Assembly (NCBI GenBank): GCA_015689685.1
Contig: WVSL01000005.1
Location: 124,001-188,000, forward strand
DNA: 64,000 nt
Direction of reading: 5' to 3'
Source of the DNA: Rhodobacterales bacterium HKCCE2091
GTDB taxonomy: Bacteria > Pseudomonadota > Alphaproteobacteria > Rhodobacterales > Rhodobacteraceae
The notes beneath the pieces are model-generated. The model searched no databases. It was given only the letters and a program-made list of their open reading frames with translations, and was not told the DNA's origin. How positions within the stretch are numbered: the stretch's first letter is position 1; every line of letters starts with the position of its first letter. This document shows, piece after piece, positions 51,378 to 60,723 of this stretch. A program made the translations under genes and the position numbers.

Positions 51378-52754
51378 ATGACCGGATCGAGGTCGCTTCA
51401 GGACAGGATCGACGCCGCGGGCAACGCCGCGCACATGTTGCAGAACGCGGCGACGGGGCCCTACGCCTTTCCGATCCCGCCGCAGTTCACCAACTGGATC
51501 GAGGAATGCCGCGCCTGGCGCGAGACCGCGGTCCTGTTCGACCAGTCGTTCCACATGACCGACCTCTACCTGCGCGGCCCCGATGCGCTGGCGCTCCTGT
51601 CGCACGCCGCGATCAACGGCTTCGCGAAATTCGGGCGGAACAAGGCCAAGCAGATCGTCTGCGTCAGCCCCGACGGCTACGTGATCGGCGACGGCATCCT
51701 GTTCGGGCTCGAGGATGACGAGTTCCTCTACATCGGCCGTCCGCCGGTCGCCAACTGGTTGAGGTTCCTCGCGGAAACCGGCGACTGGGACGTGGAGACC
51801 GAGCTTGACATCCGCAGTCTCGAAAACCCCGACAAACCCCGGAAACTCTACCGCTACGAGGTGCAGGGTCCGAATGCGCTGGAGATCCTGACCCGCGCCA
51901 ATGAGGGCGGGCCGCTGACGACGAAGTTCTTCAACATGGGCGAGATCAGCCTCGGCGGCCACAAGGCCCGCACGCTCAGCCACGGCATGGGCGGTGCGGA
52001 AGGGCTGGAGATCTGGGGCCCGTTCGAGGAGGGGCCGGACGTTCTGGCGGCCCTGATGGCGGCGGGCGAGGGGCTTGGCCTCCGCCGCGCGGGGTCGCGG
52101 GCCTATTCGACCTCGGCGATGGAATCGGGCTGGATCCCGTCGCCCCTGCCCGCGATCTACTCGGGCGAGGCGATGCGCGCTTACCGCGAGTGGCTTCCGT
52201 CGACGGGGTTCGAGGCCACGGCGACGGTCGGGGGGTCGTTCCAGCCCGATGACGTCGCGGACTACTACCTGACGCCCTGGGATCTCGACTACGGCCGACT
52301 GGTAAAGTTCGACCACGAATTCATCGGCCGCGCCGCGCTCGAGAAGATGGCCGAGGGTCCGCACCGGCGGAAGGTGACGCTGGTCTGGGATCGCGAGGGA
52401 ATCCTCGAGATCTTCGGCGGCATGATGGACGACTTCCCGGCGCCGAAGCTGATGGAACTGCCGGCGGGCCACTACGCCGCACATCCCTACGACCAGGTCC
52501 TGAACGAAGGCGCGCTGGCCGGTCTGTCGACCTACCCGGTCTATTCCGCCAACGAGCGCGCGTGGATATCCCTCGCGATGATCGACCCGGCGCTGGCCGA
52601 ACCCGGCACCCATGTCTCGATCCTCTGGGGCGAGGCGGATGGCGGCACGGCGAAGCCCCATGTCGAACGCCACCGCCAGATCGAGGTCGGCGCGACGGTG
52701 CACCCCTGGCCGATCCACGAAGCCGCGCGGCGGACCTATCGCAGCCAGACCTGA
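51378..52754 (+). CDS. ligM: Tetrahydrofolate-dependent vanillate/3-O-methylgallate O-demethylase-like protein
   Basis: A 458-residue aminomethyltransferase-fold protein. WRETAVLFDQSFHMTDLYLRGPDALALLS, FGRNKAKQIVCVSPDGYVIGDGILF, GLEIWGPFEEG, GSRAYSTSAMESGWIPSPLPAIYSG and ILWGEADGGT strongly resemble LigM of Sphingobium SYK-6 as I recall it. LigM moves the methoxyl methyl group of vanillate or 3-O-methylgallate to tetrahydrofolate. It has a strong GGGGGGAGGA ribosome site and stands alone between two terminators. It would act downstream of the ferulate genes at 28711-34383. Confidence 0.85.
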   Translation: MTGSRSLQDRIDAAGNAAHMLQNAATGPYAFPIPPQFTNWIEECRAWRETAVLFDQSFHMTDLYLRGPDALALLSHAAINGFAKFGRNKAKQIVCVSPDGYVIGDGILFGLEDDEFLYIGRPPVANWLRFLAETGDWDVETELDIRSLENPDKPRKLYRYEVQGPNALEILTRANEGGPLTTKFFNMGEISLGGHKARTLSHGMGGAEGLEIWGPFEEGPDVLAALMAAGEGLGLRRAGSRAYSTSAMESGWIPSPLPAIYSGEAMRAYREWLPSTGFEATATVGGSFQPDDVADYYLTPWDLDYGRLVKFDHEFIGRAALEKMAEGPHRRKVTLVWDREGILEIFGGMMDDFPAPKLMELPAGHYAAHPYDQVLNEGALAGLSTYPVYSANERAWISLAMIDPALAEPGTHVSILWGEADGGTAKPHVERHRQIEVGATVHPWPIHEAARRTYRSQT

Positions 52755-52801
52755 CCCGGGCGGCTAAAGTTTTCCATTTATTGCGGTTTGTTCGCCGCCC
52801 G

Positions 52802-52823
52802 CGGCCCTGCTTCGGCGGGGCCG
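52802..52823 (+). terminator. Terminator after the ligM-like gene
   Basis: CGGCCCTGC-TTCG-GCGGGGCCG forms a 9-bp stem with one T-G wobble and a stable TTCG tetraloop. The rest of the 265-base spacer to the next gene holds an AT-rich segment at 52765-52792 (starting TAAAGTTTT) but no gene I would call. Confidence 0.65.
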
Positions 52824-53019
52824 AATTCATGCCCCGTTAGGGACTTCACCCCTATCCAAGAGGTCACGAGGCCGAACCGGTCCGGGCAGAAGCGCCGGGG
52901 CATCCGCCGCACGAGTCGGGGGCGATTGCGGGTGCGGTTGCGTCTCGGTCACCAGCGGTCCCACGCCTTCGCCCGGGATCGTCTCATCAGACGCGTCCAG
53001 AGAACCGAGGCCTGACGTC

Positions 53020-53745
53020 ATGAATGCATCCCCCGACCATCACACCGACTTCCTCATTCCCGAGATGGATGGGCGAACGCTCGAGATCCTCATGCTCGAC
53101 GACAACGAGATCGACCGGCTGCGCCTGAAGCGGCTGAGCGAGAAGGCCGGGCTGACCTTCAACTGCCACGAGGCCCATGACCTCGACAGCTTCCGCGCGC
53201 AGCTCGACGCGCAGGAAATGGACCTCGTGTTCATCGACTACCATCTCGACGTCGACAACGGTGTCGACGCCCTGCACATGCTGATCGCGCACGAGGACCA
53301 GGTCGACGCTCTGCCGATCATGGTCACCAGCATGGAACGCCACGATGTCGCGGTCGAAGCCATGCGGCTCGGCTGTGCCGACTACATCATCAAGGACCAG
53401 GTGACCGCGGAAAGCCTCCGCAACGCCGTCGCCTCCGCGTTCGAGCGCAAGACGCTCATCACCGCGCTGACGAATTCCCGGTCCGCGCAGCAGTCTATCC
53501 GTTCGCTCTTCGTCCGTCTCGCGCTGACCAGCGCACCCGAGATCAGCGCCGTCCTGATGGCGACGATGCGCAAGATCCGCGCCATGCGCAGCACCTATGC
53601 CGGGGACGCGGAATTCGCGAACAACCTCGCCAGTCTCGAACTGTCGTGCCAGCAGCTTCACGGTTTCCTCAACGAGATCGAAGACGTGATGACCGACGTG
53701 ATGCCGGCCAACCGGCCGGCCCCGAAGCGCGTGATCGGAAAGTAG
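53020..53745 (+). CDS. Response regulator receiver protein with helical C-terminal region
   Basis: A 241-residue protein. Residues 22-140 are a receiver domain (LMLDDNEIDRLRLKRL acidic pair, phospho-acceptor Asp73 in VFIDYHLD, Lys125 in YIIKDQ). Residues 145-241 are a helical region of no recognised family (SIRSLFVRLALTSAPEISAVLM, ending ANRPAPKRVIGK), with neither DNA-binding nor catalytic motifs. It is six bases before a membrane histidine kinase, its probable partner. It may act as a phosphate relay or adaptor. Confidence 0.85.
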   Translation: MNASPDHHTDFLIPEMDGRTLEILMLDDNEIDRLRLKRLSEKAGLTFNCHEAHDLDSFRAQLDAQEMDLVFIDYHLDVDNGVDALHMLIAHEDQVDALPIMVTSMERHDVAVEAMRLGCADYIIKDQVTAESLRNAVASAFERKTLITALTNSRSAQQSIRSLFVRLALTSAPEISAVLMATMRKIRAMRSTYAGDAEFANNLASLELSCQQLHGFLNEIEDVMTDVMPANRPAPKRVIGK

Positions 53746-53751
53746 CACCCG

Positions 53752-56025
53752 ATGCAGGGGGGCGAGACACGAACGCCAAGGCGCCCGCTCAGCCGCAAGC
53801 TCGTGCTCGTGGTGGTCGCCGTGACGGCCGTGGTCCTGACCGCGCAGTCGGTCAGCCACCTCTCCCGCCTCCGCGAAGCGGAACGCAGCGTGACCGAGGA
53901 CCGTCTCGCCCTCGCGGCCGATTTCTACGCCGACGAGGTCGCTCATCTCATGGCGGTGATGGCGAACGACGCCGACGTGCTGGCCGCGAGCGCCGAAGTG
54001 GTTCGCGGCCTTGGCGCGCTCCGCGATGCGTCCGAACAGGGTGCGCGGGAGTGGCGGGCGGCGATAGAGTCGATCTTCGCCAGCGAACTGCGGCGCCGTC
54101 CGCACTACACGCAACTCCGCCTGATCGGGCAGGAGGACAACTGGCGGGAACTGGTCCGGGTGAACCAGTCCGACGGCGCCCAGGTCGCCGTCCCCGAGAC
54201 GAGCCTGCAGGTCAAGGGTGGTGAGCCCTACCTCTCGAACGTCGCGGCGCGGTCTGCGCAGGGCAGCTATTTTTCCGAGGTCACGCTGAACCGCGAACAT
54301 GGACGCGTCGAAGGCGCCCCGACGATCCGTGTCGTCAGCCCTATCCGCGACATCGATGGCACGCTTGTCGCGGTTGTCGTCATCAACGCCGATTTCGAGG
54401 CGTTGCTCAGGCAGGTGGATATCGAGCTCTCCGATGGCATCGGCATCCAGCTTCTGACGGGGAACGGCGATTACCTGCAACTCGGCGGCGGGAACGACCC
54501 GGTCTTCCGGTTCCACACCAATCCCGACTGGCAGCGCCCGGCGCATTCCTGGGTGATCGAGGGCCGCGCGCCGGGATCGGCGATCTGGCTTCCGACCGGC
54601 GGCGCCGTCCTCGCACGGCCCGTGACCTATCCCACGGGCGGGCAGCCGCTGATGCTATGGACCGTGGCATTCAGCGGTGGCGCGGCCATTTTCGACCTGT
54701 CCGAGATCGCGCAACGCGAACTGCTGGTCGGGGCCGCGATGGTCTTCGCCGCCGGCGCCACCAGCGCGATGTTCGGCCGCCGGATCGTCCGCCCGCTGCG
54801 AACGCTGACCGACGCGATCACCACCCGGGGATCGCTGCCCGACGATGTCCCCCTCGACCTCTCCGGCGACGACGAGGCAGCGGCTCTCGCCCGCGCATTC
54901 GCGAGGATGAGCGACCGGCTGGTCGAGAAGACGGCGCGGGCGACGGCGGTGTTCGAGGACGCGGGCAGCGCCATCGTCGTCATCGACGAGGACAGCGTGA
55001 TCCAGGACGCGAACCCGGCGGCTGAGGCGCTGTTCGCCTATGCCCGCGCCGATCTCGTCGGTCGGGACCTCGGCACGCTGATGCCGCCGGAACTCGCCGC
55101 GGACCACGGCGATCGCGTCAGGAACGGGATCACCAAGCGCGGACCGATGGCCGCCAACCGCGAAGTCGCGGTGCTGACCAGCGACGGTCGGCGCATCCCC
55201 GTGGAAATCTGGGTCAGTTCGGCCCGCGTCCGGGGTCGGACACTGCTGTTCGGCATTCTCCACGACATCACCGAAAGACGGGAGGCCCAGGACCGGGAGC
55301 GGGAACTGATCGCCGCGCTGGAACGGTCCAACGCGGAGCTTGACCAGTTCGCCTACGTCGCGTCGCACGACCTGAAAGCGCCGCTGCGGGTGATCGACAA
55401 CACCTCCCGCTGGCTCGCCGAGGACCTCGAGGAGCACCTGACTGAGGACACGCGCGAGTCGCTCGATTTCCTCCGTGGCCGGGTCGCGCGGATGGAGGGG
55501 TTGCTGAACGACCTCCTGGAACATTCCCGCATCGGCCGGAGCGAGGTCGCTGGCCGCATCGTCGGCGGCACGGAACTGATCGAGGACGTGACCTCGCTTC
55601 TCGACATCCCGCCGGGCTTCGATCTCGTGGTCGATCCCGGCTTCGCGCGCGTGAAGGTGCGGTTGATGCCGCTCAAGGTCGTTCTCGTAAACCTCCTGTC
55701 AAATGCTTTCACCCATCATGACCGCGACACTGGCCGGGTCGAGATCACCGTCTCCGAAAGCGCCGGTTGGCTCGACATAACCGTCGCCGACGATGGCCCG
55801 GGGATCCCCGAACGCTACCATGACAAGGTCTTCGAGATGTTCCAGACGCTCAAACCCCGCGACGAGTTCGACACCCGGGGTATGGGTCTGGCCACGGTGC
55901 GCAAGTACCTCACGCTCGAAGGCGGCACGATCCGGATCGAATCGGACGGCGTGCGCGGGACGCGGTTTCACCTCCGCTGGCCCAATCCCCTCGGCGCCGA
56001 GGACGGCGAGCGGCTTGCGTCATGA
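53752..56025 (+). CDS. Membrane PAS sensor histidine kinase
   Basis: A 757-residue kinase. Residues 17-33 and about 322-342 are membrane spans that flank a periplasmic sensor region of nearly 290 residues, probably a double Cache domain. A HAMP-like linker, a PAS domain (about 398-505), a HisKA domain with phospho-acceptor His539 in ASHDLKAPLR, and an ATPase domain (LLSNAFTHH, DDGPGIP, GMGLATVRKY) follow. The SHDLKAPLR-type kinase is common with Rcp1-like receivers, one of which overlaps its end by ATGA. Confidence 0.92.
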   Translation: MQGGETRTPRRPLSRKLVLVVVAVTAVVLTAQSVSHLSRLREAERSVTEDRLALAADFYADEVAHLMAVMANDADVLAASAEVVRGLGALRDASEQGAREWRAAIESIFASELRRRPHYTQLRLIGQEDNWRELVRVNQSDGAQVAVPETSLQVKGGEPYLSNVAARSAQGSYFSEVTLNREHGRVEGAPTIRVVSPIRDIDGTLVAVVVINADFEALLRQVDIELSDGIGIQLLTGNGDYLQLGGGNDPVFRFHTNPDWQRPAHSWVIEGRAPGSAIWLPTGGAVLARPVTYPTGGQPLMLWTVAFSGGAAIFDLSEIAQRELLVGAAMVFAAGATSAMFGRRIVRPLRTLTDAITTRGSLPDDVPLDLSGDDEAAALARAFARMSDRLVEKTARATAVFEDAGSAIVVIDEDSVIQDANPAAEALFAYARADLVGRDLGTLMPPELAADHGDRVRNGITKRGPMAANREVAVLTSDGRRIPVEIWVSSARVRGRTLLFGILHDITERREAQDRERELIAALERSNAELDQFAYVASHDLKAPLRVIDNTSRWLAEDLEEHLTEDTRESLDFLRGRVARMEGLLNDLLEHSRIGRSEVAGRIVGGTELIEDVTSLLDIPPGFDLVVDPGFARVKVRLMPLKVVLVNLLSNAFTHHDRDTGRVEITVSESAGWLDITVADDGPGIPERYHDKVFEMFQTLKPRDEFDTRGMGLATVRKYLTLEGGTIRIESDGVRGTRFHLRWPNPLGAEDGERLAS

Positions 56026-56471
56026 CGGATACCGCCCTCCGCGACCCGGAACTCCTGAACATCATCCTCGTCGATGACGACCTCGCCGACGTCAAGGCGC
56101 TGACGCGGTCGCTGCGCAAGGCGGGAATCGCCAACTCGGTGATCCGGGCGCGCGACGGGGTCGAGGCGCTGGCGATCCTGCGCAAGTCGGATGTCGAACT
56201 GCCCGACCGCTACATCCTGCTGATCGACGTGAACATGCCCCGGATGAACGGGCTGGAACTCCTGTCCGAAATCCGGTCGGACGCGCGGCTGTCGAAGGCG
56301 GTCGTCTTCGTGCTGTCCACGTCCGGCGACGACCGCGACGTGGCTGCCGCCTACGAACTCAATGCCGCCGGGTACATCCGCAAGGACCGCGCGGGCGAGG
56401 ATTTCGCGGAACTGATCACCACGCTGCGCGGACTCTGGCGCACCGCGGATCTTCCCGACATGTCGATCTGA
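56022..56471 (+). CDS. Rcp1-like response regulator (receiver only)
   Basis: A 149-residue stand-alone receiver. IILVDDDLADVKAL is the acidic pocket, Asp69 in LLIDVNMPRMNGLELL the phospho-acceptor, Lys121 in YIRKDRAGEDF the conserved Lys. The sequence style (NMPRMNG) is that of phytochrome-linked Rcp1 proteins. It overlaps the upstream kinase gene, so it is probably phosphorylated by it. Confidence 0.9.
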   Translation: MTDTALRDPELLNIILVDDDLADVKALTRSLRKAGIANSVIRARDGVEALAILRKSDVELPDRYILLIDVNMPRMNGLELLSEIRSDARLSKAVVFVLSTSGDDRDVAAAYELNAAGYIRKDRAGEDFAELITTLRGLWRTADLPDMSI

Positions 56472-56482
56472 GGGGGCCGGAC

Positions 56483-57577
56483 ATGCAGGACCTTCGCATT
56501 CTCGTGGTCGATGACGACGCCGGAGACCGGAAGCTCGTCAAGCGGCTGATCGCGCGCGCCGGGGTCGCCGCGAAGGTGGTCGAGGCTATGACGGCCGACG
56601 ACGCGCTCGACCTCGCCGACCCCGACCTCGACGCCGTCTTCCTCGATCACCTGCTGCCCGGGGTCACCGGCCTGTCGCTCCTGCGGGACATCCGCTACAG
56701 GTGTCCCCGCGCCGCGATCCTGATGATGTCGGGGCAGGGGAACGAAACGCTCGCGAAATCCGCGATCCAGCTCGGTGCGACGGATTACCTGTCGAAATCC
56801 GGCATCGACGAGGTGGCGATGAAGCGGATGCTGGTCAACAGCGTCCACGCCGCCACCCGCCAATTCGAGATCGACGAACAGCGCCGCGACCTGTCCACCT
56901 TCGTCGAGGTGCTGGTACACGACTTCAAGGCACCGATCCGGGCGGTCCATTTCCTCGCCGGCCAGGTGCAGGAGGACCTCGCGTCCGGCGACGCGGAGGC
57001 GGTGCAGGAGGGGCTCGAGCTGCTCACCCGGTCGACCCGGCAGATGATGCGCACGATCAAGTCCCTCGCTGATCACATCAAGTACGACCAGAAGCAGGAT
57101 TTCGCGTTCAACTCCGTCCGGACCATCGTGAAGGATACGCTCGCGGGGCTGACCAGCGATCTTCACGACGCCGGGGCCGAGGTTTCGCTGGAATTCGACG
57201 AGGGCGTGCCGGAGGCTTGGTGCGACGGCGCGCAGATCGGCCAGGTGGTCCAGAACCTCGTCGCGAACTCCATCAAGTATTCCGGGGCAGAACCGCCGAG
57301 GATCCGGATCGGTTGCTCCCGGGACCCGGGCGGCTGGATCGCCGTCTCGGTCGCCGACCGGGGGCTCGGGATTCCCGCGAAGTACCGCAGCCGCATCTTC
57401 GAGCCGTTCAAGCGGTTGCCGGGGCGCGACAACGTGGAGGGGACGGGCCTCGGCCTCGCCACCTGCCGCAAGTTCGTCGCTCGGAACGGCGGCCGGATAT
57501 GGTGCGAGTCCGAGGAAGGCGACGGCACCACGATGATCTTCACCCTGCCCGTCACGGGCACGCCGGAGGAATTCTGA
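56483..57577 (+). CDS. Receiver-histidine kinase fusion (soluble)
   Basis: A 364-residue soluble protein with reversed order: a receiver domain first (LVVDDDAGDRKLVKRL, Asp55 in VFLDHLLPGVTG, SKSG Lys region), then HisKA with His146 in VLVHDFKAPIRAV, then an ATPase domain (LVANSIKYSG, DRGLGIPAKYR, GTGLGLATCRKF). Such proteins pass signals from one kinase to another. It has no membrane segment and no DNA-binding domain. It is co-directional with the kinase and receiver genes before it. Confidence 0.9.
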   Translation: MQDLRILVVDDDAGDRKLVKRLIARAGVAAKVVEAMTADDALDLADPDLDAVFLDHLLPGVTGLSLLRDIRYRCPRAAILMMSGQGNETLAKSAIQLGATDYLSKSGIDEVAMKRMLVNSVHAATRQFEIDEQRRDLSTFVEVLVHDFKAPIRAVHFLAGQVQEDLASGDAEAVQEGLELLTRSTRQMMRTIKSLADHIKYDQKQDFAFNSVRTIVKDTLAGLTSDLHDAGAEVSLEFDEGVPEAWCDGAQIGQVVQNLVANSIKYSGAEPPRIRIGCSRDPGGWIAVSVADRGLGIPAKYRSRIFEPFKRLPGRDNVEGTGLGLATCRKFVARNGGRIWCESEEGDGTTMIFTLPVTGTPEEF

Positions 57578-57594
57578 CCGATCCGCAGGGGGGG

Positions 57595-60234
57595 TCAGTC
57601 GGGGCCGTTTTCGGCCTCCGCGCCATTCCCCGTCTCGGCCAGCCCGTGGATGACGATGACCGCGCCGCCTTCGGCCAGCACTTCCGTCTCCGTCGTGATC
57701 GGATGCACCTCGATCGACAGGTCGCGCCCGTTCCAGTCGCCCCTGGCGTCCGCGGGTTCGCTGCTTGTCAGCACCCCGTCAACGAGCTTCGGCAGGTCGA
57801 CGAAATCGAACCTGGGCCCGACCACAGACAGCGGCCGGTCCGCGTCGTGGGTCTGCATCAGGAACTCCGTCCCGATCAGTTCGCTGAACCGGCGGATGCG
57901 CCCGTTCCCGTCGACGAAGATGACCCCGACGCCGAGAAGCCGCAGCACCATGTCGGTGTTGTGATTCAGGACCGACAGAAGCTCGATCTTCCGCTCGTGC
58001 TCCGCCGAGACCGAGACGAGTTCCTCGTTGACCGCGTGAAGCTCCTCGTTCGAGCTTTGCAGTTCTTCGTTCGAGGCCTGGAGCTCCTCGTTCGACGCCT
58101 GCAACTCCTCGTTCGACGCCTGAAGCTCCTCGCCCGAGGCTTCCAGCCGTTCGGTCGCGTGCTGCAGGGTTTCCTCCGTCAGCCGCAGGTCGCGTTCGAG
58201 CTGCTGGATGCGGTTCGACATCTGGGTGATGTCCTCGGTCGTCGCCGGCACCGCCGTGATCGGCACTGCGGTGTCGCCGGGCAGGATCGTATCGGCATGG
58301 GGCGCGTCACCCTCCGCCGCGCCGGTGCCGAGGAACGAAATCATCATGATCCGCGTCCGCAGCACCTCGTCCAGCGCCTCGAGCTTCACCACGACGGATT
58401 CGGTGACGCCGTCGCCCATCTCCACGTCGACCTGCCGCATGTAGGGTTCGAGATTGCCCTGCCGCAGCTTCTCCATGCCGACGTTGATGGTGAAGTGCAG
58501 GTCCGGGTGCACGATGTCCTCGACCCGCCACTCGGCCATGTTGTTCATCGTATCGATGAACCGGCTGGCGGCGCCGAACCAGCTCAGGACCGCGCCGGTC
58601 ATGCTGACGAGGATCGACGGCGGGGCGTAGCGTTTCAGAAGCGCGTCGTAGCTGCGGATCAGGGTGTCGCGGCTGCGAAGCTCCGCGACCTCGGTGATCT
58701 GGGCCGGCGCCCGCGCGGGCCGTTGCGGCGGAGTGCGGGGGCCGAAATGCGGTGTCATCCGCCGCCGCGCCTCGGTCACTATGGTCCGTTCCGGCAGCGA
58801 GTTGGAGGTCGACTTCTGGAACAGCCGCATCCGCGCGTCGACTTCCTGGAACTCGCTAGAGAATTTTCCGAGCGACTCCGACTGGCCGAGGAACAGGTAG
58901 CCTTCCTTGCGCAGCCCGAACAGGAACAGCGAGATGATTCGCGCCTGCGCTTCCTCGTTCAGATAGATGAACAGGTTGCGGCACGAGATCAGGTCGAGGT
59001 GCATGAACGGCGGGTCGCTCAGCACGTCGTGGGCGGAGAAGATCAGTTTCTGCCGCAACAGCGGGTTGACCACGAACAGGTCGCGCTGGCGCAGGAAATA
59101 GCGGTTGCGAAGCTGGTCCGGCACCCGCGCCACCGCTTCCTCGGAGTAGGTCCCGGCCGAGGCGATGTCGAGCGACTGGCGGTGGATGTCGGTCGCGATG
59201 ACGCGGAACCTGCGGTTCGACCCGGCCTCTTCCAGCGCCTCCGACATCTCCATCGCGATGGTGTAGGCCTCCTCGCCGGTGGCGCATGCAGGCACCCAGA
59301 TGCGGATCGGCGTTTCCTGGTTCTCGCCCCGCGCCATCGGGTCCAGCACCTTGCGGCGCAGCGCCGTGATCGCCTCCGTGTCGCGGTAGAAGGCGGTCAC
59401 GCCGATCAGGAGGTCCTGGAACAGTTCCTCCATCGCCTGCGGGCTCGCCGCCAGGAGCCGGGCGTAATCCGAGATGCTCTTGAGGCCGAGAAGCTGCTGG
59501 CGCCGGATCACCCGCCGCCCGATGCTGACCTGACGGTAGGCGGAGAAATCGACGTGGTTAGTTCGTTCCAGAAGCTTGAGGATACGCGCGATGGCGACTT
59601 CCTCTTCCTCGGTGTCCGGCCGCTCGGAACTCAACTCGCCGCTGAACAGACGCTGAAGCTCCGGCAGCATGTCGGAGACGAACAGCACCCGGTCCGCGGC
59701 CCCGGCATCGACCGTCGCCCGCGGCATCGAGGAGAACGCGGCCTCCTCAAGCGACTGGACCATCACCATGCCGCCCGAGAGGTGGAACGTGCGCGCCCCG
59801 TGCGACCCGTCCGTGCCTGAACCGGACAGCACGATGGCGGCGGTCCGGTTCGGGTCGCGGTCGGCGAGCGAGGCGAACAACTTGTCGATCGGCTGGCGGG
59901 GCAGGGTGTCGTCCTGCCCGAAATCGGTGACGTGGAACTTGTCGTCCCGCAGCACGACGGAGCGGCCGGGGCGGTTGAGGAAAATCGTGTTCGGCGCGAT
60001 CTCCGCCTCGTCGTCGATATGGCGGATGGTCATGCGCGACCGGCGGCCGAGCAACTCGTCCATCATCGAGCGGTAGTCGGGCGACAAGTGCTGGAACACG
60101 ATGAAGCACCAGCCGCTTTCCGGGGGCGCTTCGGAAAAGAACCGCTCAAGCGGTTCCAGCCCGCCGGCGGAGGCGCCGATGGCGACGACCGGGATCGGGC
60201 CGTCGTCCTTCGCCGCGGCGTTTTCGCCGCCCAT
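57595..60234 (-). CDS. CheB methylesterase-CheR methyltransferase-PAS fusion
   Basis: An 879-residue multidomain protein. Residues 15-190 are a CheB-type methylesterase with a complete triad: Ser22 in AIGASAGG, His49 in VFQHLSPD, Asp142 in SGSGTDGSHGAR. Residues about 210-480 are a CheR methyltransferase with the SAM site WVPACATGEEAYTIAMEM. A PAS-like segment, a long coiled coil of EELQASN heptads (about 700-745) and a final PAS domain (VGVIFVDGNGRIRRFSE) follow, but no HisKA domain is visible. It has no chemoreceptor genes nearby and is convergent with the kinase operon. Confidence 0.92.
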   Translation of the reverse strand: MGGENAAAKDDGPIPVVAIGASAGGLEPLERFFSEAPPESGWCFIVFQHLSPDYRSMMDELLGRRSRMTIRHIDDEAEIAPNTIFLNRPGRSVVLRDDKFHVTDFGQDDTLPRQPIDKLFASLADRDPNRTAAIVLSGSGTDGSHGARTFHLSGGMVMVQSLEEAAFSSMPRATVDAGAADRVLFVSDMLPELQRLFSGELSSERPDTEEEEVAIARILKLLERTNHVDFSAYRQVSIGRRVIRRQQLLGLKSISDYARLLAASPQAMEELFQDLLIGVTAFYRDTEAITALRRKVLDPMARGENQETPIRIWVPACATGEEAYTIAMEMSEALEEAGSNRRFRVIATDIHRQSLDIASAGTYSEEAVARVPDQLRNRYFLRQRDLFVVNPLLRQKLIFSAHDVLSDPPFMHLDLISCRNLFIYLNEEAQARIISLFLFGLRKEGYLFLGQSESLGKFSSEFQEVDARMRLFQKSTSNSLPERTIVTEARRRMTPHFGPRTPPQRPARAPAQITEVAELRSRDTLIRSYDALLKRYAPPSILVSMTGAVLSWFGAASRFIDTMNNMAEWRVEDIVHPDLHFTINVGMEKLRQGNLEPYMRQVDVEMGDGVTESVVVKLEALDEVLRTRIMMISFLGTGAAEGDAPHADTILPGDTAVPITAVPATTEDITQMSNRIQQLERDLRLTEETLQHATERLEASGEELQASNEELQASNEELQASNEELQSSNEELHAVNEELVSVSAEHERKIELLSVLNHNTDMVLRLLGVGVIFVDGNGRIRRFSELIGTEFLMQTHDADRPLSVVGPRFDFVDLPKLVDGVLTSSEPADARGDWNGRDLSIEVHPITTETEVLAEGGAVIVIHGLAETGNGAEAENGPD
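58021..58143 (-). repeat. 21-bp tandem repeat encoding a coiled coil in the CheB-CheR fusion
   Basis: About six imperfect 21-base units (core CTCCTCGTTCGA on the plus strand) encode successive EELQASN-type heptads. This is a signalling-helix repeat within the gene, prone to unit gain or loss. Confidence 0.7.
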
Positions 60235-60315
60235 TACATGCCCCCGACAGTTCCAATTCGACTATTTCATTGCTATCACACGGCCAGTTCAATTCAATGG
60301 CGCAGAAGGCCGCAA

Positions 60316-60693
60316 ATGGTACGAGTACTCATCGCGGACGACGATCCTGAATATCGCGCCGCGTTCTGCGAGGCGATGCTGGCACTCGGCCATGAGGTCT
60401 CCGCCGTCGAAAGCGGGAATGCCGTGGTTCCGGCCCTTCAGGACAACCCGGTCGACATCGTCTTTCTCGATATCCTGATGGCCGATGGCGGCGGGATCTC
60501 GGCGCTGCACGACGTGACAAAGGCCTTTCCGCGCATTCCCGTCGTCCTGGTGACGGGGCACGCCATCGTGCAGTCCTCGCCCCTGTTCCAGGAGGGCCTG
60601 CACCTTGCGTCGGCGAAGCTCACCAAGTCGGCGAGCCTGCTTGACCTGGACGCGACGATCCGCAGCCTGACCCCGAGGGAACGGCGCGGCTGA
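60316..60693 (+). CDS. Response regulator (receiver only)
   Basis: A 125-residue single receiver domain. VLIADDDPEYRAAF is the acidic pocket, Asp52 in VFLDILMADGGG the phospho-acceptor, VVLVTGHA the switch Thr, and KLTKSAS holds the conserved Lys. The start at 60316 is preceded by AGAAGG. It lies 30 bases before a hybrid membrane kinase and is probably co-transcribed with it. The upstream frame to 59932 lies antisense to the CheB-CheR gene and was rejected. Confidence 0.88.
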   Translation: MVRVLIADDDPEYRAAFCEAMLALGHEVSAVESGNAVVPALQDNPVDIVFLDILMADGGGISALHDVTKAFPRIPVVLVTGHAIVQSSPLFQEGLHLASAKLTKSASLLDLDATIRSLTPRERRG

Positions 60694-60723
60694 CCCGGGA
60701 GCGGCTGGCGCGGAGGACATCGG

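Noticed and set aside
49743-52718. 991-codon open frame antisense to mtlK and the ligM-like gene
   Set aside because: Same codon-bias shadow pattern, no recognisable domain, and it would run through a clear terminator hairpin at 51280-51304.
52788-53015. 75-codon plus-strand frame in the spacer before the first response regulator
   Set aside because: No ribosome site, Arg-rich composition typical of out-of-frame GC DNA, and it begins inside a terminator hairpin.
58021-58143. Short tandem units considered as a CRISPR or intergenic repeat
   Set aside because: The units are 21 bases, in frame, adjacent without spacers, and encode EELQASN coiled-coil heptads inside a gene.
57217-59820. 867-codon plus-strand frame across the CheB-CheR fusion gene
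   Set aside because: The minus-strand gene has complete catalytic motifs and domains; the plus-strand translation has none.
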